Source of the DNA: Flavobacterium sp. CF108
Lineage (GTDB): Bacteria; Bacteroidota; Bacteroidia; Flavobacteriales; Flavobacteriaceae
NCBI RefSeq assembly: GCF_900129795.1
Contig: NZ_FQWW01000004.1
Span: 434,001 to 498,000, forward strand
Direction of reading: 5' to 3'
Length of the DNA stretch: 64,000 nucleotides
The translations under genes and the position numbers were made by a program. Below are positions 51,719-60,088 of the stretch, in pieces. Within the stretch, counting starts at the first letter, position 1. Each line of letters begins with the position of its first letter. A model generated the notes under the pieces. It worked only from the letters and a program-made list of their open reading frames with translations, did no database searches and was not told where the DNA came from.

Positions 51719-53590
51719 ATGACCAAATCATTAGAAGAAGTTAACCAATCGGTTGCTACAGAACATAAAAAAACAGGTTTCAGGAAAATATTAGCCTTTT
51801 TAGGCCCGGCATATTTAGTAAGCGTTGGTTACATGGATCCCGGAAACTGGGCCACCGATATTGCCGGCGGAAGCCAGTTTGGCTACACTTTAGTCTGGGT
51901 TTTGCTAATGAGTAACTTAATGGCTTTGCTTTTACAGAGTTTAAGCGCAAGACTTGGAATTGTAACGCAGCGTGATTTAGCACAGGCTTCGAGAGAAACG
52001 TATTCAAGATTCATCAATTACATTTTATATTTTCTGGCCGAAATTGCGATTGCGGCTTGTGATTTGGCCGAAGTTCTCGGAATGGCGATCGGAATTAATC
52101 TTTTATTCGGAATTCCACTTTTTGAAGGAGTTTTGATTACCGTTTTAGATACTTTCCTTTTATTATTCTTAATCAATAAAGGAATCCGTAAAATGGAAGC
52201 TTTTATTATTGTTTTGGTCGCCATTATTGGATTTTCTTTCATTTTCGAAATGATTTTTGCAGAACCTGAAGTTCCAAAAATCCTTGCGGGACTTATTCCT
52301 TCTATTCCAAATTCAGCTGCTTTATATATTGCAATCGGAATTATTGGAGCAACCGTAATGCCTCACAATCTTTACTTACACTCTTCTTTGGTTCAAACCA
52401 GAAAATTCGACCGAAGCCCCGCCGGAATTAAGCAGGCGTTGAAATATAATTTCATAGATTCGACAATTGCTTTGAATTTGGCTTTCTTCGTAAATGCTGC
52501 GATTTTAATTCTGGCCGCGGCAACTTTTCACAAAAACGGAATGTTTGAAGTCGCCGAGATTCAGGATGCGCATAAATTTCTCGAACCTTTACTAGGAACA
52601 AAATGGGCACCAATATTATTTGCTGTTGCCTTGATCGCTGCGGGACAAAGTTCGACTGTAACTGGAACACTTGCCGGGCAAATTGTGATGGAAGGTTATT
52701 TACATTTGCGTATTCAGCCTTGGGTTCGCCGAATCATAACGCGTTTAATTGCAATTGTTCCTGCTTTAATCGTTATTTGGATTTATGGCGAAAGTGTAAC
52801 CGGAAAACTTTTAATTCTAAGTCAGGTGATTTTGAGTTTGCAATTAGGTTTTGCGATTATTCCGCTGATTCATTTTGTGAGTGATAAATCAAAAATGAAT
52901 GGTTTCCATATTTCGAGAACTACGCAGGTTGTTTCATGGATCATTGCTGCGATTATTGTTTCATTGAATGCGAAGTTGGTTTATGATGAAATTACGTCTT
53001 GGCTTGCAAGTTCAAATCATCCGATAGTATTATGGCTTACCGTTGTGCCGCTTGCTTTTGCTTTCTCGGCTTTGCTTCTATACATTGTGTTCAAGCCTTT
53101 TATTGCAAAAGCCAAATCAAAAACTATAAATCACTCGCCACATAACCTGAAACTTCACTTTTCGCAAAAGAAAACTCAGGAAGTAAAAAATATTGCTGTT
53201 TCTGTCGATTTTTCTCATGCCGATGAAGCGGCGCTTAATCATGCTTTCGAATTAGGCGGAATGGATGCAAAATACACACTTATTCATGTTGTCGAAACAG
53301 TTGGTGCTTTGATCTATGGAATTCACATTCATGATCACGAAACTACAATTGATGAAAAACTATTGTTAGAGTATAAAAAAATGCTTTCAGAAAAAGGATT
53401 TAACATTGAAACGGAGCTTGGTTTTGGAAAACCAAACAAAATAATTCCGGAAATCATCAACAATGGTGTTTTTGATATTTTGGTAATGGGAACCCACGGC
53501 CACACTGGATTAAAAGATATTCTTTTTGGCACAACGGTAGATAAATTGAGACATAAAATTTCAATACCTTTGTTGATTGTTAAAAAATAG
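51719..53590 (+). CDS. mntH: Nramp-family Mn/Fe transporter with C-terminal universal stress domain
   Basis: 623 residues. Nramp core of about 11 spans (residues about 25-470) with the metal-binding DPGNW (residues 40-44) and MPHNLYLHSS (214-223) motifs. A universal-stress domain is fused at residues 489-623 (NIAVSVDFSHADEAAL, then MGTHGHTGLKDILFGTTVDKL), with the GxxGxxxxxxxGT ATP-binding type. Imports manganese or iron by proton symport across the inner membrane. The USP part should be cytoplasmic and could sense ATP. Preceded by an MntR-type box and followed by the DtxR-family gene. Confidence 0.92.
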   Translation: MTKSLEEVNQSVATEHKKTGFRKILAFLGPAYLVSVGYMDPGNWATDIAGGSQFGYTLVWVLLMSNLMALLLQSLSARLGIVTQRDLAQASRETYSRFINYILYFLAEIAIAACDLAEVLGMAIGINLLFGIPLFEGVLITVLDTFLLLFLINKGIRKMEAFIIVLVAIIGFSFIFEMIFAEPEVPKILAGLIPSIPNSAALYIAIGIIGATVMPHNLYLHSSLVQTRKFDRSPAGIKQALKYNFIDSTIALNLAFFVNAAILILAAATFHKNGMFEVAEIQDAHKFLEPLLGTKWAPILFAVALIAAGQSSTVTGTLAGQIVMEGYLHLRIQPWVRRIITRLIAIVPALIVIWIYGESVTGKLLILSQVILSLQLGFAIIPLIHFVSDKSKMNGFHISRTTQVVSWIIAAIIVSLNAKLVYDEITSWLASSNHPIVLWLTVVPLAFAFSALLLYIVFKPFIAKAKSKTINHSPHNLKLHFSQKKTQEVKNIAVSVDFSHADEAALNHAFELGGMDAKYTLIHVVETVGALIYGIHIHDHETTIDEKLLLEYKKMLSEKGFNIETELGFGKPNKIIPEIINNGVFDILVMGTHGHTGLKDILFGTTVDKLRHKISIPLLIVKK

Positions 53591-53597
53591 TTCTTTT

Positions 53598-53684
53598 TAG
53601 AGGGACAAAGGTTCAGAGATCCAAAGTGACAAAGGTTTTCTCTCAATCTAAAATCTAAAATCAACACTCTAAAATCTAAAATCG
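53598..53684. repeat. Intergenic AAGGTTCAGAG / CTAAAATCTAAAAT repeats
   Basis: Short direct repeats (GACAAAGGTT, and TCTAAAATCTAAAATC twice) in the gap between mntH and the DtxR gene. The tandem CTAAAATC word is partly palindrome-free and ends 2 bases before the start codon, so little room remains for a separate promoter. Confidence 0.5.
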
Positions 53685-53685
53685 A

Positions 53686-54339
53686 ATGACCTTTTCAGAA
53701 GAAAATTATCTAAAATCTATATATCACTTAACAGCGGCTTTAGAAACTGAAGTAAGCACGAATGCCATTGCAGAAATCATGGAGACAAAGGCTTCTTCGG
53801 TAACGGATATGCTTAAAAAACTGGCTGATAAAGATTTAGTAAATTATAAAAAATACCAAGGTGTTTCGTTAACCGAAAACGGAAAGCTGGCTGCTAAAAT
53901 GATTGTTAGAAAACATCGTTTATGGGAAGTTTTTCTGGTAGAGAAACTAAATTTCAGCTGGGATGAAGTTCACGATATTGCAGAGCAGTTAGAACATATC
54001 AAATCTGAGCAGTTAATTAATCGTTTAGATGATTTTCTGGGAAATCCTACGGAAGATCCGCATGGCGACCCAATTCCGGATGCTAACGGCCGAATTATCA
54101 AAATTGAAAAACAGCTGCTTTCTGAATTATTAGAAAATCAAACTGGAGTTTGTGTTGGCGTAAAAGATACTTCTTCAGAGTTTCTGAAATATCTGGATAA
54201 ACAAGGAATCGCTTTAGGTTCTAAAATTGAATTTCTTTCTAAAGAATCTTTCGATTTGTCAGTAAAAATTAAGGTCGATGGAAAGGAATTATCTATTTCT
54301 AATAAAATTGCTTCTAACTTGTTTGTGAAGCTGGTTTAA
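53686..54339 (+). CDS. mntR: DtxR-family manganese/iron-dependent regulator (MntR-like)
   Basis: 217 residues. N-terminal winged helix (TFSEENYLKSIYHL, ISTNAIAEIMETKASSVTDMLKKL-type sequence), the dimerisation/metal region with LWEVFLVEKLNFSWDEVHDIAEQLEHI and the His-containing DPHGDPIP motif, then an FeoA/SH3-like C-terminal domain (about residues 145-217). Metal-loaded repressor expected to bind the palindrome at 51646-51663. Same strand and directly after mntH, 95 bases downstream. Confidence 0.9.
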   Translation: MTFSEENYLKSIYHLTAALETEVSTNAIAEIMETKASSVTDMLKKLADKDLVNYKKYQGVSLTENGKLAAKMIVRKHRLWEVFLVEKLNFSWDEVHDIAEQLEHIKSEQLINRLDDFLGNPTEDPHGDPIPDANGRIIKIEKQLLSELLENQTGVCVGVKDTSSEFLKYLDKQGIALGSKIEFLSKESFDLSVKIKVDGKELSISNKIASNLFVKLV

Positions 54340-54373
54340 TTGGGTGAAGAAATAAAAAAATCACACATAAAAT

Positions 54374-54715
54374 ATGAATGAATTTAAGATAAATTCAGAG
54401 AACAAAGAAAAAGAACTTGAAGATCAATTAAAAAAACTTCCTAAAGAAAAACGGAAAATCTGGCGATTAATCGCCGTTGGAATTATTATGCCTTTTATTG
54501 GTCCATATATCCCTATGAGAAAAGGAATGCTAGTTGATAGAATGGGTTACCAGGATTCTGTTTTGATGTTTTTTGCAATTTTTTTGATCGCAATCCCAGC
54601 AGGTTGTTATATGCATTTTCAAAAAATCAATAATGAAATATTTGATATTGAATGTCAACTTGAAAATTTAAAACAACAGAATAAGCAAAAAATTGAGCGT
54701 GAAATTGTAGAATAA
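54374..54715 (+). CDS. Hypothetical membrane protein with coiled-coil ends
   Basis: 113 residues: a charged N-terminal helix (KEKELEDQLKKLPKEKRKIW), two hydrophobic segments (about 34-52 and 63-80), and a second charged coiled-coil-like end (NNEIFDIECQLENLKQQNKQKIEREI). No family recognised. It lies 34 bases after mntR on the same strand. Nothing else links it to metal homeostasis. Confidence 0.6.
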   Translation: MNEFKINSENKEKELEDQLKKLPKEKRKIWRLIAVGIIMPFIGPYIPMRKGMLVDRMGYQDSVLMFFAIFLIAIPAGCYMHFQKINNEIFDIECQLENLKQQNKQKIEREIVE

Positions 54716-54799
54716 AATTCTAAAAACTAAAACTCTTTTGTGATTCCACAAAAAATATGATTTTCTCTACTATCAGTATTAGATCCTAAAAAATAGTAT

Positions 54800-55198
54800 T
54801 TAAATAATTCCCTTTTCAATCATTTCCAACATAACCGGCGACGCATTCTTAAATGTTGGCGGCTGTTCGATAATACTTCCGGCGTTCTTTTTATTTACTT
54901 TGAAAGTAACGTCGTTATCTGTAGTAAACAAAAGTGCGGTTAGAAATGGTTTCTTTATGTAAGAACCTAAAACCAATAAAGCTTCATCTAAAGTGTGAAC
55001 ACTTTCAATTTCTTCTGTTTTATAACGAGAAGTTAATGAAATGGAGAATGTATTATCTTCATTCAAAACCAAACGAAAATAGATATTCTTAAGTTCTGTG
55101 TCGCCCATAGTTTTAGCCAAAGTCAGTTTTGCAAAAGTTCCAGCCTGGATGCTTTCTTTAACTCGTTCACAAAAAAGGGCAAATATAGGTTCGTACAT
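54800..55198 (-). CDS. Hypothetical protein, single alpha/beta domain
   Basis: 132 residues, with a mix of strands and helices (IFALFCERVKESIQAGTFAKLTLAKTMGDTELKNIYFRLV, then HTLDEALLVLGSYIKKPFLTALLFTTDNDVTFKVNKKNAGSI). I recall similar stretches as the N-terminal domain of longer Bacteroidota SAM-dependent methyltransferases. If so, this is a stand-alone or truncated version. I could not verify this. No methyltransferase motif is present in the 132 residues or just downstream. Confidence 0.55.
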   Translation of the reverse strand: MYEPIFALFCERVKESIQAGTFAKLTLAKTMGDTELKNIYFRLVLNEDNTFSISLTSRYKTEEIESVHTLDEALLVLGSYIKKPFLTALLFTTDNDVTFKVNKKNAGSIIEQPPTFKNASPVMLEMIEKGII

Positions 55199-55365
55199 TT
55201 TTTTAAGGTTCTAAGGTTCTGAGATACTAAGGCTCTAAGTTTTTTAAGCTTTTGTTTATTATTTTACCGCAAAGTTGCACAAAGAATTCGCAAAGTTACA
55301 CAAAGATTTATAAATTTTTTCTTTGTGAACCTCTGTGCTATCTCCGCGCAACTTTGTGGAATAAC
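55199..55365. repeat. Intergenic AAGGTTCTAAGG and GCAAAGTTNCACAAAG repeats
   Basis: Direct repeats of GGTTCTAAGG-type and of CGCAAAGTTGCACAAAG-type words, with inverted counterparts (TTTGTGAACCTCTGTG and GCGCAACTTTGTGG) at 55321-55358, forming a weak long hairpin. No gene. Confidence 0.55.
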
Positions 55366-56148
55366 TTATTTCCCTGTAAATTCAGCTTTACGTTTTTCTA
55401 AAAAAGCTGTAGTTCCTTCTTTAAAATCCTCAGTTCCGAAACATTTTCCAAATGATTTTATTTCGGTGTCGAATCCGTTTTTACCATCTTCAAAATTAGC
55501 ATTGATTGCTTTAATAGCTTTAGCAATCGCAAACGGAGCATTTTTGATAATTTTTTGAGCAATTACGTTCGTAAACGATAAAAGTTCTTCTTGCGGCACT
55601 ACGTGATTTACTAAACCGTATCGTTTTGCTTCTTCTGCAGAAATCATCGCTGCGGTCATAATCATTTCCATTGCACGACCTTTTCCAACCAATTGTGGTA
55701 AACGCTGTGTTCCTCCGTAACCCGGAATTAATCCTAAAGTTACTTCTGGCAATCCCATTTTTGCATTGTCTGAAGCTACTCTAAAATGACATGCCATTGC
55801 CAGCTCTAATCCTCCGCCTAAAGCAAAACCATTAACGGCTGCAATAACTGGCTTTTTAAGATTTTGGACATAATCAAATAATAATTCCTGGCCTTCGGCT
55901 GCTAATTGTGCGCCTTCAACAACGGTATAATTTGCAAATTCCGAAATATCTGCTCCGGCTACAAAAGCTTTTTCTCCGCTTCCGGTTAAAATAATAACAC
56001 GAACATCGTCACTTTCTCCTAATAGCTTAATGGCATTACTCAAATCGCTAATTGTCGATTTGTTTAAAGCATTCAGTTTTGTAGGTCTGTTTATTGTGAT
56101 TGTAGCAACCTTTTCCTCAATAGAAATTAATATATTTTCGTAGTTCAT
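55366..56148 (-). CDS. Enoyl-CoA hydratase/isomerase family protein
   Basis: 260 residues from the ATG at 56148, which begins directly before the crotonase fold (MNYENILISIEEKVATITINRP). The oxyanion-hole block KPVIAAVNGFALGGGLELAMACHFRVASDNAKMGLPEVTLGLIPGYGGTQRLPQLVGKGRAMEMIMT contains the two catalytic Glu positions. Likely hydrates 2-enoyl-CoA in beta-oxidation or butanoate metabolism. An earlier in-frame ATG at 56220 would overlap the kinase gene and add unrelated residues. Starts 10 bases after the histidine kinase stop on the same strand. Confidence 0.92.
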   Translation of the reverse strand: MNYENILISIEEKVATITINRPTKLNALNKSTISDLSNAIKLLGESDDVRVIILTGSGEKAFVAGADISEFANYTVVEGAQLAAEGQELLFDYVQNLKKPVIAAVNGFALGGGLELAMACHFRVASDNAKMGLPEVTLGLIPGYGGTQRLPQLVGKGRAMEMIMTAAMISAEEAKRYGLVNHVVPQEELLSFTNVIAQKIIKNAPFAIAKAIKAINANFEDGKNGFDTEIKSFGKCFGTEDFKEGTTAFLEKRKAEFTGK

Positions 56149-56158
56149 GACGATGAAT

Positions 56159-57628
56159 TTAAGAGTTTGTAATAGGTAAAGAAACTCTAAACGTGGTTCC
56201 TTTTCCGTAAGTTGATTCAAAGGTAATTGTTCCTTTGTAATTTTCTATAATGTTTTTGATAATTCCGAGTCCGAGTCCCATACCACTGGTTTTGGTGGTG
56301 AATTTTGGTTCGAAGATTCTACCGATATCTTGTTTTTGGATTCCAATTCCGTTGTCTTTTACCGCAATTTCAACATTGTTATTTCGTCTTTTTACCGTAA
56401 CGACAATCGATTTTTGAAACTGACTTTCGGGAATTGCCTGTGTTGCATTTTTAACCAAATTGGTAATAACACGGATCAATTGCGTACGATCCATTTTCGA
56501 AATGATTTCTTCTTCATCGCTTTCGAAAGAAATATATTCTTCGTTGAAAATATCCAAAGCCAATTCGACAACCTCAACCACATTCAAGGTTTCGTTTTGC
56601 TGTGCCGGCATAGAAGCAAAGTTTGAAAATGCCGAAGCCACCGCCGTCATCGTATCAATCTGCTGAATTAAGGTTTCAGAGTAATCGTTCATTTTCTGCT
56701 TTACGTCAGGATCATTCGGATCAAACTTTCTTTGGAAACTCTGAACCGTTAATCGCATCGGTGTAAGCGGATTTTTAATTTCGTGTGCAACCTGTTTAGC
56801 CATTTCGCGCCACGCTTCTTCACGTTCGCTTTGTGCTAATTTAATTGCACTGGTTTCCAGTTTGTCGACCATTCCGTTATAAGCTTTTATCAGGAAGTTG
56901 ACTTCTTTACTATTGGCTTCTAAAACAATTTTCTCGTTTTTCTGATCTAGATTGGTTTCTTCCAATCTGTCAGAAATGGTTTTTAGGGATTTTGTGATAT
57001 AGGTCGAAAGGAAATACGCCAAGGCAAAAGCCACAATCAGCATAAAAGAGTAAACCTGACTTAAGCGAATCAGGAATGTATTCAACTCGTTATCATAATA
57101 ACCGTCATCTTCTAAATACGGAAGGTTTAAAATTCCGAGTGGTTTGAATTTTTCGTCTTTTATTAAACTATACGAAGATCTATTTTTAACTCCGTCGATG
57201 GTTTTAATGTCTACAAAACGTTTTTCAATAGAAGAACGAACCAATTTCAAGATATATTCAGGAATTGGCGGCGCAATTTTATCAACGGCGAAAGATTCTT
57301 TGGAAGATTTTAAAAGTTTCCCATCAAGGCTGTAAATGTTGATTTCAATTTTGTGAATCTGTGCTAGTTCGTGGATTTTATCTTTGAAGATTAAATCTAA
57401 GTTTTGAGTTTTAAGCGGATAAGTCGTTGTAGAAAGCACATAATTGATGTGTTCTTTTACCGCATTTTCTTTTCGTTCTAGTCTTTCTTGGTGATATTCT
57501 TTGGCCTCGGTTTTAAACTGAATAATCGAAATCGAAGCCAATAAAAAAGATGCTACAACAATCAATACAATCATCGACAGGAAAATCCTGGTACGAAGAG
57601 ATAGCATTGTCATTTTAATGTTTAGCAT
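56159..57628 (-). CDS. Sensor histidine kinase, NtrY-like, orphan
   Basis: 489 residues. TM1 (about 11-32), periplasmic sensor region (about 33-185, dCache-like), TM2 (about 190-210), HAMP (about 211-265), HisKA with phospho-acceptor His in EMAKQVAHEIKNPLTPMRL, and HATPase with N (NLVKNATQA), G1 (VKDNGIGI) and G2 (GMGLGLGIIKNIIE) boxes. No response regulator gene lies nearby, so its partner is elsewhere. Three in-frame ATGs (57628, 57613, 57607) precede TM1. I report the longest. The enoyl-CoA hydratase follows within 10 bases, giving a likely shared transcript. Confidence 0.9.
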   Translation of the reverse strand: MLNIKMTMLSLRTRIFLSMIVLIVVASFLLASISIIQFKTEAKEYHQERLERKENAVKEHINYVLSTTTYPLKTQNLDLIFKDKIHELAQIHKIEINIYSLDGKLLKSSKESFAVDKIAPPIPEYILKLVRSSIEKRFVDIKTIDGVKNRSSYSLIKDEKFKPLGILNLPYLEDDGYYDNELNTFLIRLSQVYSFMLIVAFALAYFLSTYITKSLKTISDRLEETNLDQKNEKIVLEANSKEVNFLIKAYNGMVDKLETSAIKLAQSEREEAWREMAKQVAHEIKNPLTPMRLTVQSFQRKFDPNDPDVKQKMNDYSETLIQQIDTMTAVASAFSNFASMPAQQNETLNVVEVVELALDIFNEEYISFESDEEEIISKMDRTQLIRVITNLVKNATQAIPESQFQKSIVVTVKRRNNNVEIAVKDNGIGIQKQDIGRIFEPKFTTKTSGMGLGLGIIKNIIENYKGTITFESTYGKGTTFRVSLPITNS

Positions 57629-57649
57629 GTTCCTTTTGTTTTTTCGCCA

Positions 57650-57790
57650 CGAATTTCACTAATTTACACTAATTATTTTTTTTGCCACAGATTAAAAGGA
57701 TTTAAATGATTTTTTTAATCCTCAAATCCTTTTAATCTGTGGCAAAAATTATAAAAATAAATTCGTGCTAATTCGTGAAATTCGCGGCAA
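57650..57790. repeat. Nested inverted repeats: GCCACGAATTTCACTAAT outer, GCCACAGATTAAAAGGATT inner
   Basis: Outer arms at 57650-57675 and 57765-57790. An inner hairpin runs TTTGCCACAGATTAAAAGGATT to AATCCTTTTAATCTGTGGCAAA (about 57681-57746). The outer word matches 7948-8118, and the inner word matches the spacer at 6304-6320. Lies between hemJ and the kinase gene, and may act as the hemJ 3' hairpin. Confidence 0.8.
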
Positions 57791-57797
57791 ACTCTTT

Positions 57798-58346
57798 TTA
57801 TTTCTTTTCTCGTATGCGCTTGTAAAATCGAAATCCCAGCATTATTAAAACCGAGAATAAAATGATTCCGATTACGCCGAAAATCCAGTTGATGGCACTT
57901 TTTAAAACTACTAAAAAGACAACAGCAAATAAAATAATTGTTGCGCCTTCATTCCATAAACGCATAAAATTATTGGAATATTTTACCTCATCATTTTGTA
58001 ATTGTTTAAAAATTTGATGACATTTTCCGTGATATAAATATAAAAGAAAAACGAAACACAATTTTACGTGCATCCACGGCATTTTGAGCCATGCATTTCC
58101 TAGATCTGTAAAAAACAGCATCCAAAAAGCAAAAATACTTGCCAAAACCGCCGACGGCCATGTAATAATGTACCACAAACGGTAGGCCATAATTTTGTAT
58201 TGTGCCTGCAAAATTTCTTTTTCGGGAGATGGTTTTTCATTGGCCTCTATTTGATACACAAACAAACGCACAATATAAAACAAACCCGCAAACCAAGTGA
58301 TTACAAATATAAGATGCAGTGATTTTAGATAATTGTAATATTCCAT
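57798..58346 (-). CDS. hemJ: HemJ-type protoporphyrinogen IX oxidase (CopD-like membrane protein)
   Basis: 182 residues with four to five membrane spans. TM1 begins KSLHLIFVITWFAGLFYIVRLFVYQ, with the conserved His11, and TM3 contains WMHVKLCFVFLLYLYHG, with conserved Lys: both are expected of HemJ. It oxidises protoporphyrinogen IX to protoporphyrin IX, the substrate of ferrochelatase, encoded 33 bases upstream. The pairing with hemH favours HemJ over a copper-transport CopD role. Its stop lies 7 bases from the inverted repeat. Confidence 0.85.
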   Translation of the reverse strand: MEYYNYLKSLHLIFVITWFAGLFYIVRLFVYQIEANEKPSPEKEILQAQYKIMAYRLWYIITWPSAVLASIFAFWMLFFTDLGNAWLKMPWMHVKLCFVFLLYLYHGKCHQIFKQLQNDEVKYSNNFMRLWNEGATIILFAVVFLVVLKSAINWIFGVIGIILFSVLIMLGFRFYKRIREKK

Positions 58347-58379
58347 AAAGTCTTTTTTCTTTACTCTTGCTTCTATTTT

Positions 58380-59393
58380 CTATTTAGCCCAATCATTAAT
58401 CCAATTCCCAACAGTTTGGCACCATTCGTCATCGTCATTTAAACATGGAATTGCAAGGAACTCTTCGCCTCCATTTTTTTCAAAATCTTCTTTGGCACGC
58501 ATCGCGATTTCTTCTAAAGTTTCTAAACAATCCGAAACGAAAGCTGGTGTTACAACTGCTAATTTCTTGATTCCTTTTGCCGGCATATTATCAATTTCAA
58601 CATCAGTATAAGGCTCTAACCATTTATCTCCCGCTAAACGCGATTGAAATGTCAGACTATATTTATCCGCAGGAAGTCCTAATAACTTAACGACTTGTCT
58701 TGTTGTTTCGTAACATTGATGACGATAACAGAAATCGTGCGCCGAAGATGGCGTGTTGCAGCAAGAACCGTCAATTTTACAATGTGATTTCGTTACATCT
58801 GTTTTGCGAATGTGACGCTCTGGAATTCCGTGGTAAGAAAACAACAAATGATCATATTCAAATCCAACTAAATGTTTTTGAATTGAATCTGCTAAATTCT
58901 TGATATAATCCGGTTTGTTGTAAAATGCCGGAACATCTGTAAAAGTCATGTGCGGGAATTTCTTTTTACGAATTTCTTCGGCTTTCACTAAAATAGTCAA
59001 AGTAGAAGCCATTGCATATTGTGGATATAAAGGAAAAAGCATTACATCTGTAACTCCTTTATCGCTCAATTCCTGAAGTCCTTTTTCGATGGTCATACTT
59101 CCGTAACGCATTGCCAGAGAAACTGGAACGTTTACAAGAGGCTGCACTTTTTTCTGCATTCTTTCTGAAAGAACAACTAATGGAGAACCTTCTTCCCACC
59201 AAATTTTTGCGTAAGCGTGCGCTGATTCTTCTGGTCTTTTTCTTAAAATAATACCGCGAACTAATAATGCTCTCAATAAATACGGAACGTCGATCACGTA
59301 TTTATCCATTAAAAATTCATCTAAATAAGGTTTTACATCTTTTGTTGTTGGACTATCGGGAGACCCTAGATTTACTAATAATACGCCTTTCAT
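58380..59393 (-). CDS. hemH: Ferrochelatase with internal Cys cluster
   Basis: 337 residues. The start KGVLLVNLGSPDSP and the active-site His in LLFSYHGIPERH (His188) identify the family. Inserts iron into protoporphyrin IX. An insertion after the active site carries five Cys (205, 211, 212, 222, 227: HCKIDGSCCNTPSSAHDFCYRHQCYETT region). Some bacterial ferrochelatases carry an internal [2Fe-2S] cluster at this location, and I infer the same here. Directly followed by hemJ on the transcript. Confidence 0.93.
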   Translation of the reverse strand: MKGVLLVNLGSPDSPTTKDVKPYLDEFLMDKYVIDVPYLLRALLVRGIILRKRPEESAHAYAKIWWEEGSPLVVLSERMQKKVQPLVNVPVSLAMRYGSMTIEKGLQELSDKGVTDVMLFPLYPQYAMASTLTILVKAEEIRKKKFPHMTFTDVPAFYNKPDYIKNLADSIQKHLVGFEYDHLLFSYHGIPERHIRKTDVTKSHCKIDGSCCNTPSSAHDFCYRHQCYETTRQVVKLLGLPADKYSLTFQSRLAGDKWLEPYTDVEIDNMPAKGIKKLAVVTPAFVSDCLETLEEIAMRAKEDFEKNGGEEFLAIPCLNDDDEWCQTVGNWINDWAK

Positions 59394-59545
59394 GTTTTTT
59401 GCTTTAGGCTTTAAGCGCTAGGCTTTAAGCTTTTATTTATTTTTAAAAATTTCGTCAAAAGTATTCCATTGAACTTTTTAGAAATATGATAATTATTACT
59501 TTTTAGTTATGTTCTTATTTATAAAATTGATGTTTTAAAAAATCA

Positions 59546-60088
59546 TTAGTTTTTAACCTTTTTATATTTGTTGAATAGTTTTTCCAACGCTTTATATTCT
59601 TCTTCTGTTCCAAAGTTTTCTGTCTGGATTTCTCTTTTAGAACTAATAAGATAAAACTGGCGACAGGAAAGACATATTTTAGCTATTCCTGAAATTTCTT
59701 TATTCTTTTTAAAAACCAAAATATCTCTATATTGAGGTGAACAGGCATATACATTTTCAAGCATCTTTAAAGAAGATTTCTCCAAAAAAATATCATTTCT
59801 TAAATACTCAGCATCTTTTTGAGATATTACAACCTTAGAAAATCCATCAGAGTTAATTGTTTTGTAAAAAATATCATTATTTACTTTATCTGGATAATTA
59901 TCAAAAAAGATTTTATCAAAAATAGGATTTTCAATACTTTTCCTGTTATTTTCTTCCATTTCTTCTTCTTTGCTTTTATTTAATGAATAATATTCAACGC
60001 TGTCAAAATCAAAAAACATTTTTTCTTCTTTTGATTTACAAGACAGAATTAGGAAAAGTAATAAAACTATTGAATATCTTTTAACCAT
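59546..60088 (-). CDS. Hypothetical lipoprotein
   Basis: 180 residues. Lipoprotein signal MVKRYSIVLLLFLILSCKSK, with Cys17 in LILSC. Mature sequence is highly charged (EEEMEENNRKSIEN, EEEYKALEKLFNKYKKVKN) with a Cys pair region VYACSPQYRD ... KICLSCRQFY. No family recognised. The start shares one base with the AraC regulator stop, so the two genes are coupled. It has no relation to hem genes that I can show. Confidence 0.65.
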   Translation of the reverse strand: MVKRYSIVLLLFLILSCKSKEEKMFFDFDSVEYYSLNKSKEEEMEENNRKSIENPIFDKIFFDNYPDKVNNDIFYKTINSDGFSKVVISQKDAEYLRNDIFLEKSSLKMLENVYACSPQYRDILVFKKNKEISGIAKICLSCRQFYLISSKREIQTENFGTEEEYKALEKLFNKYKKVKN

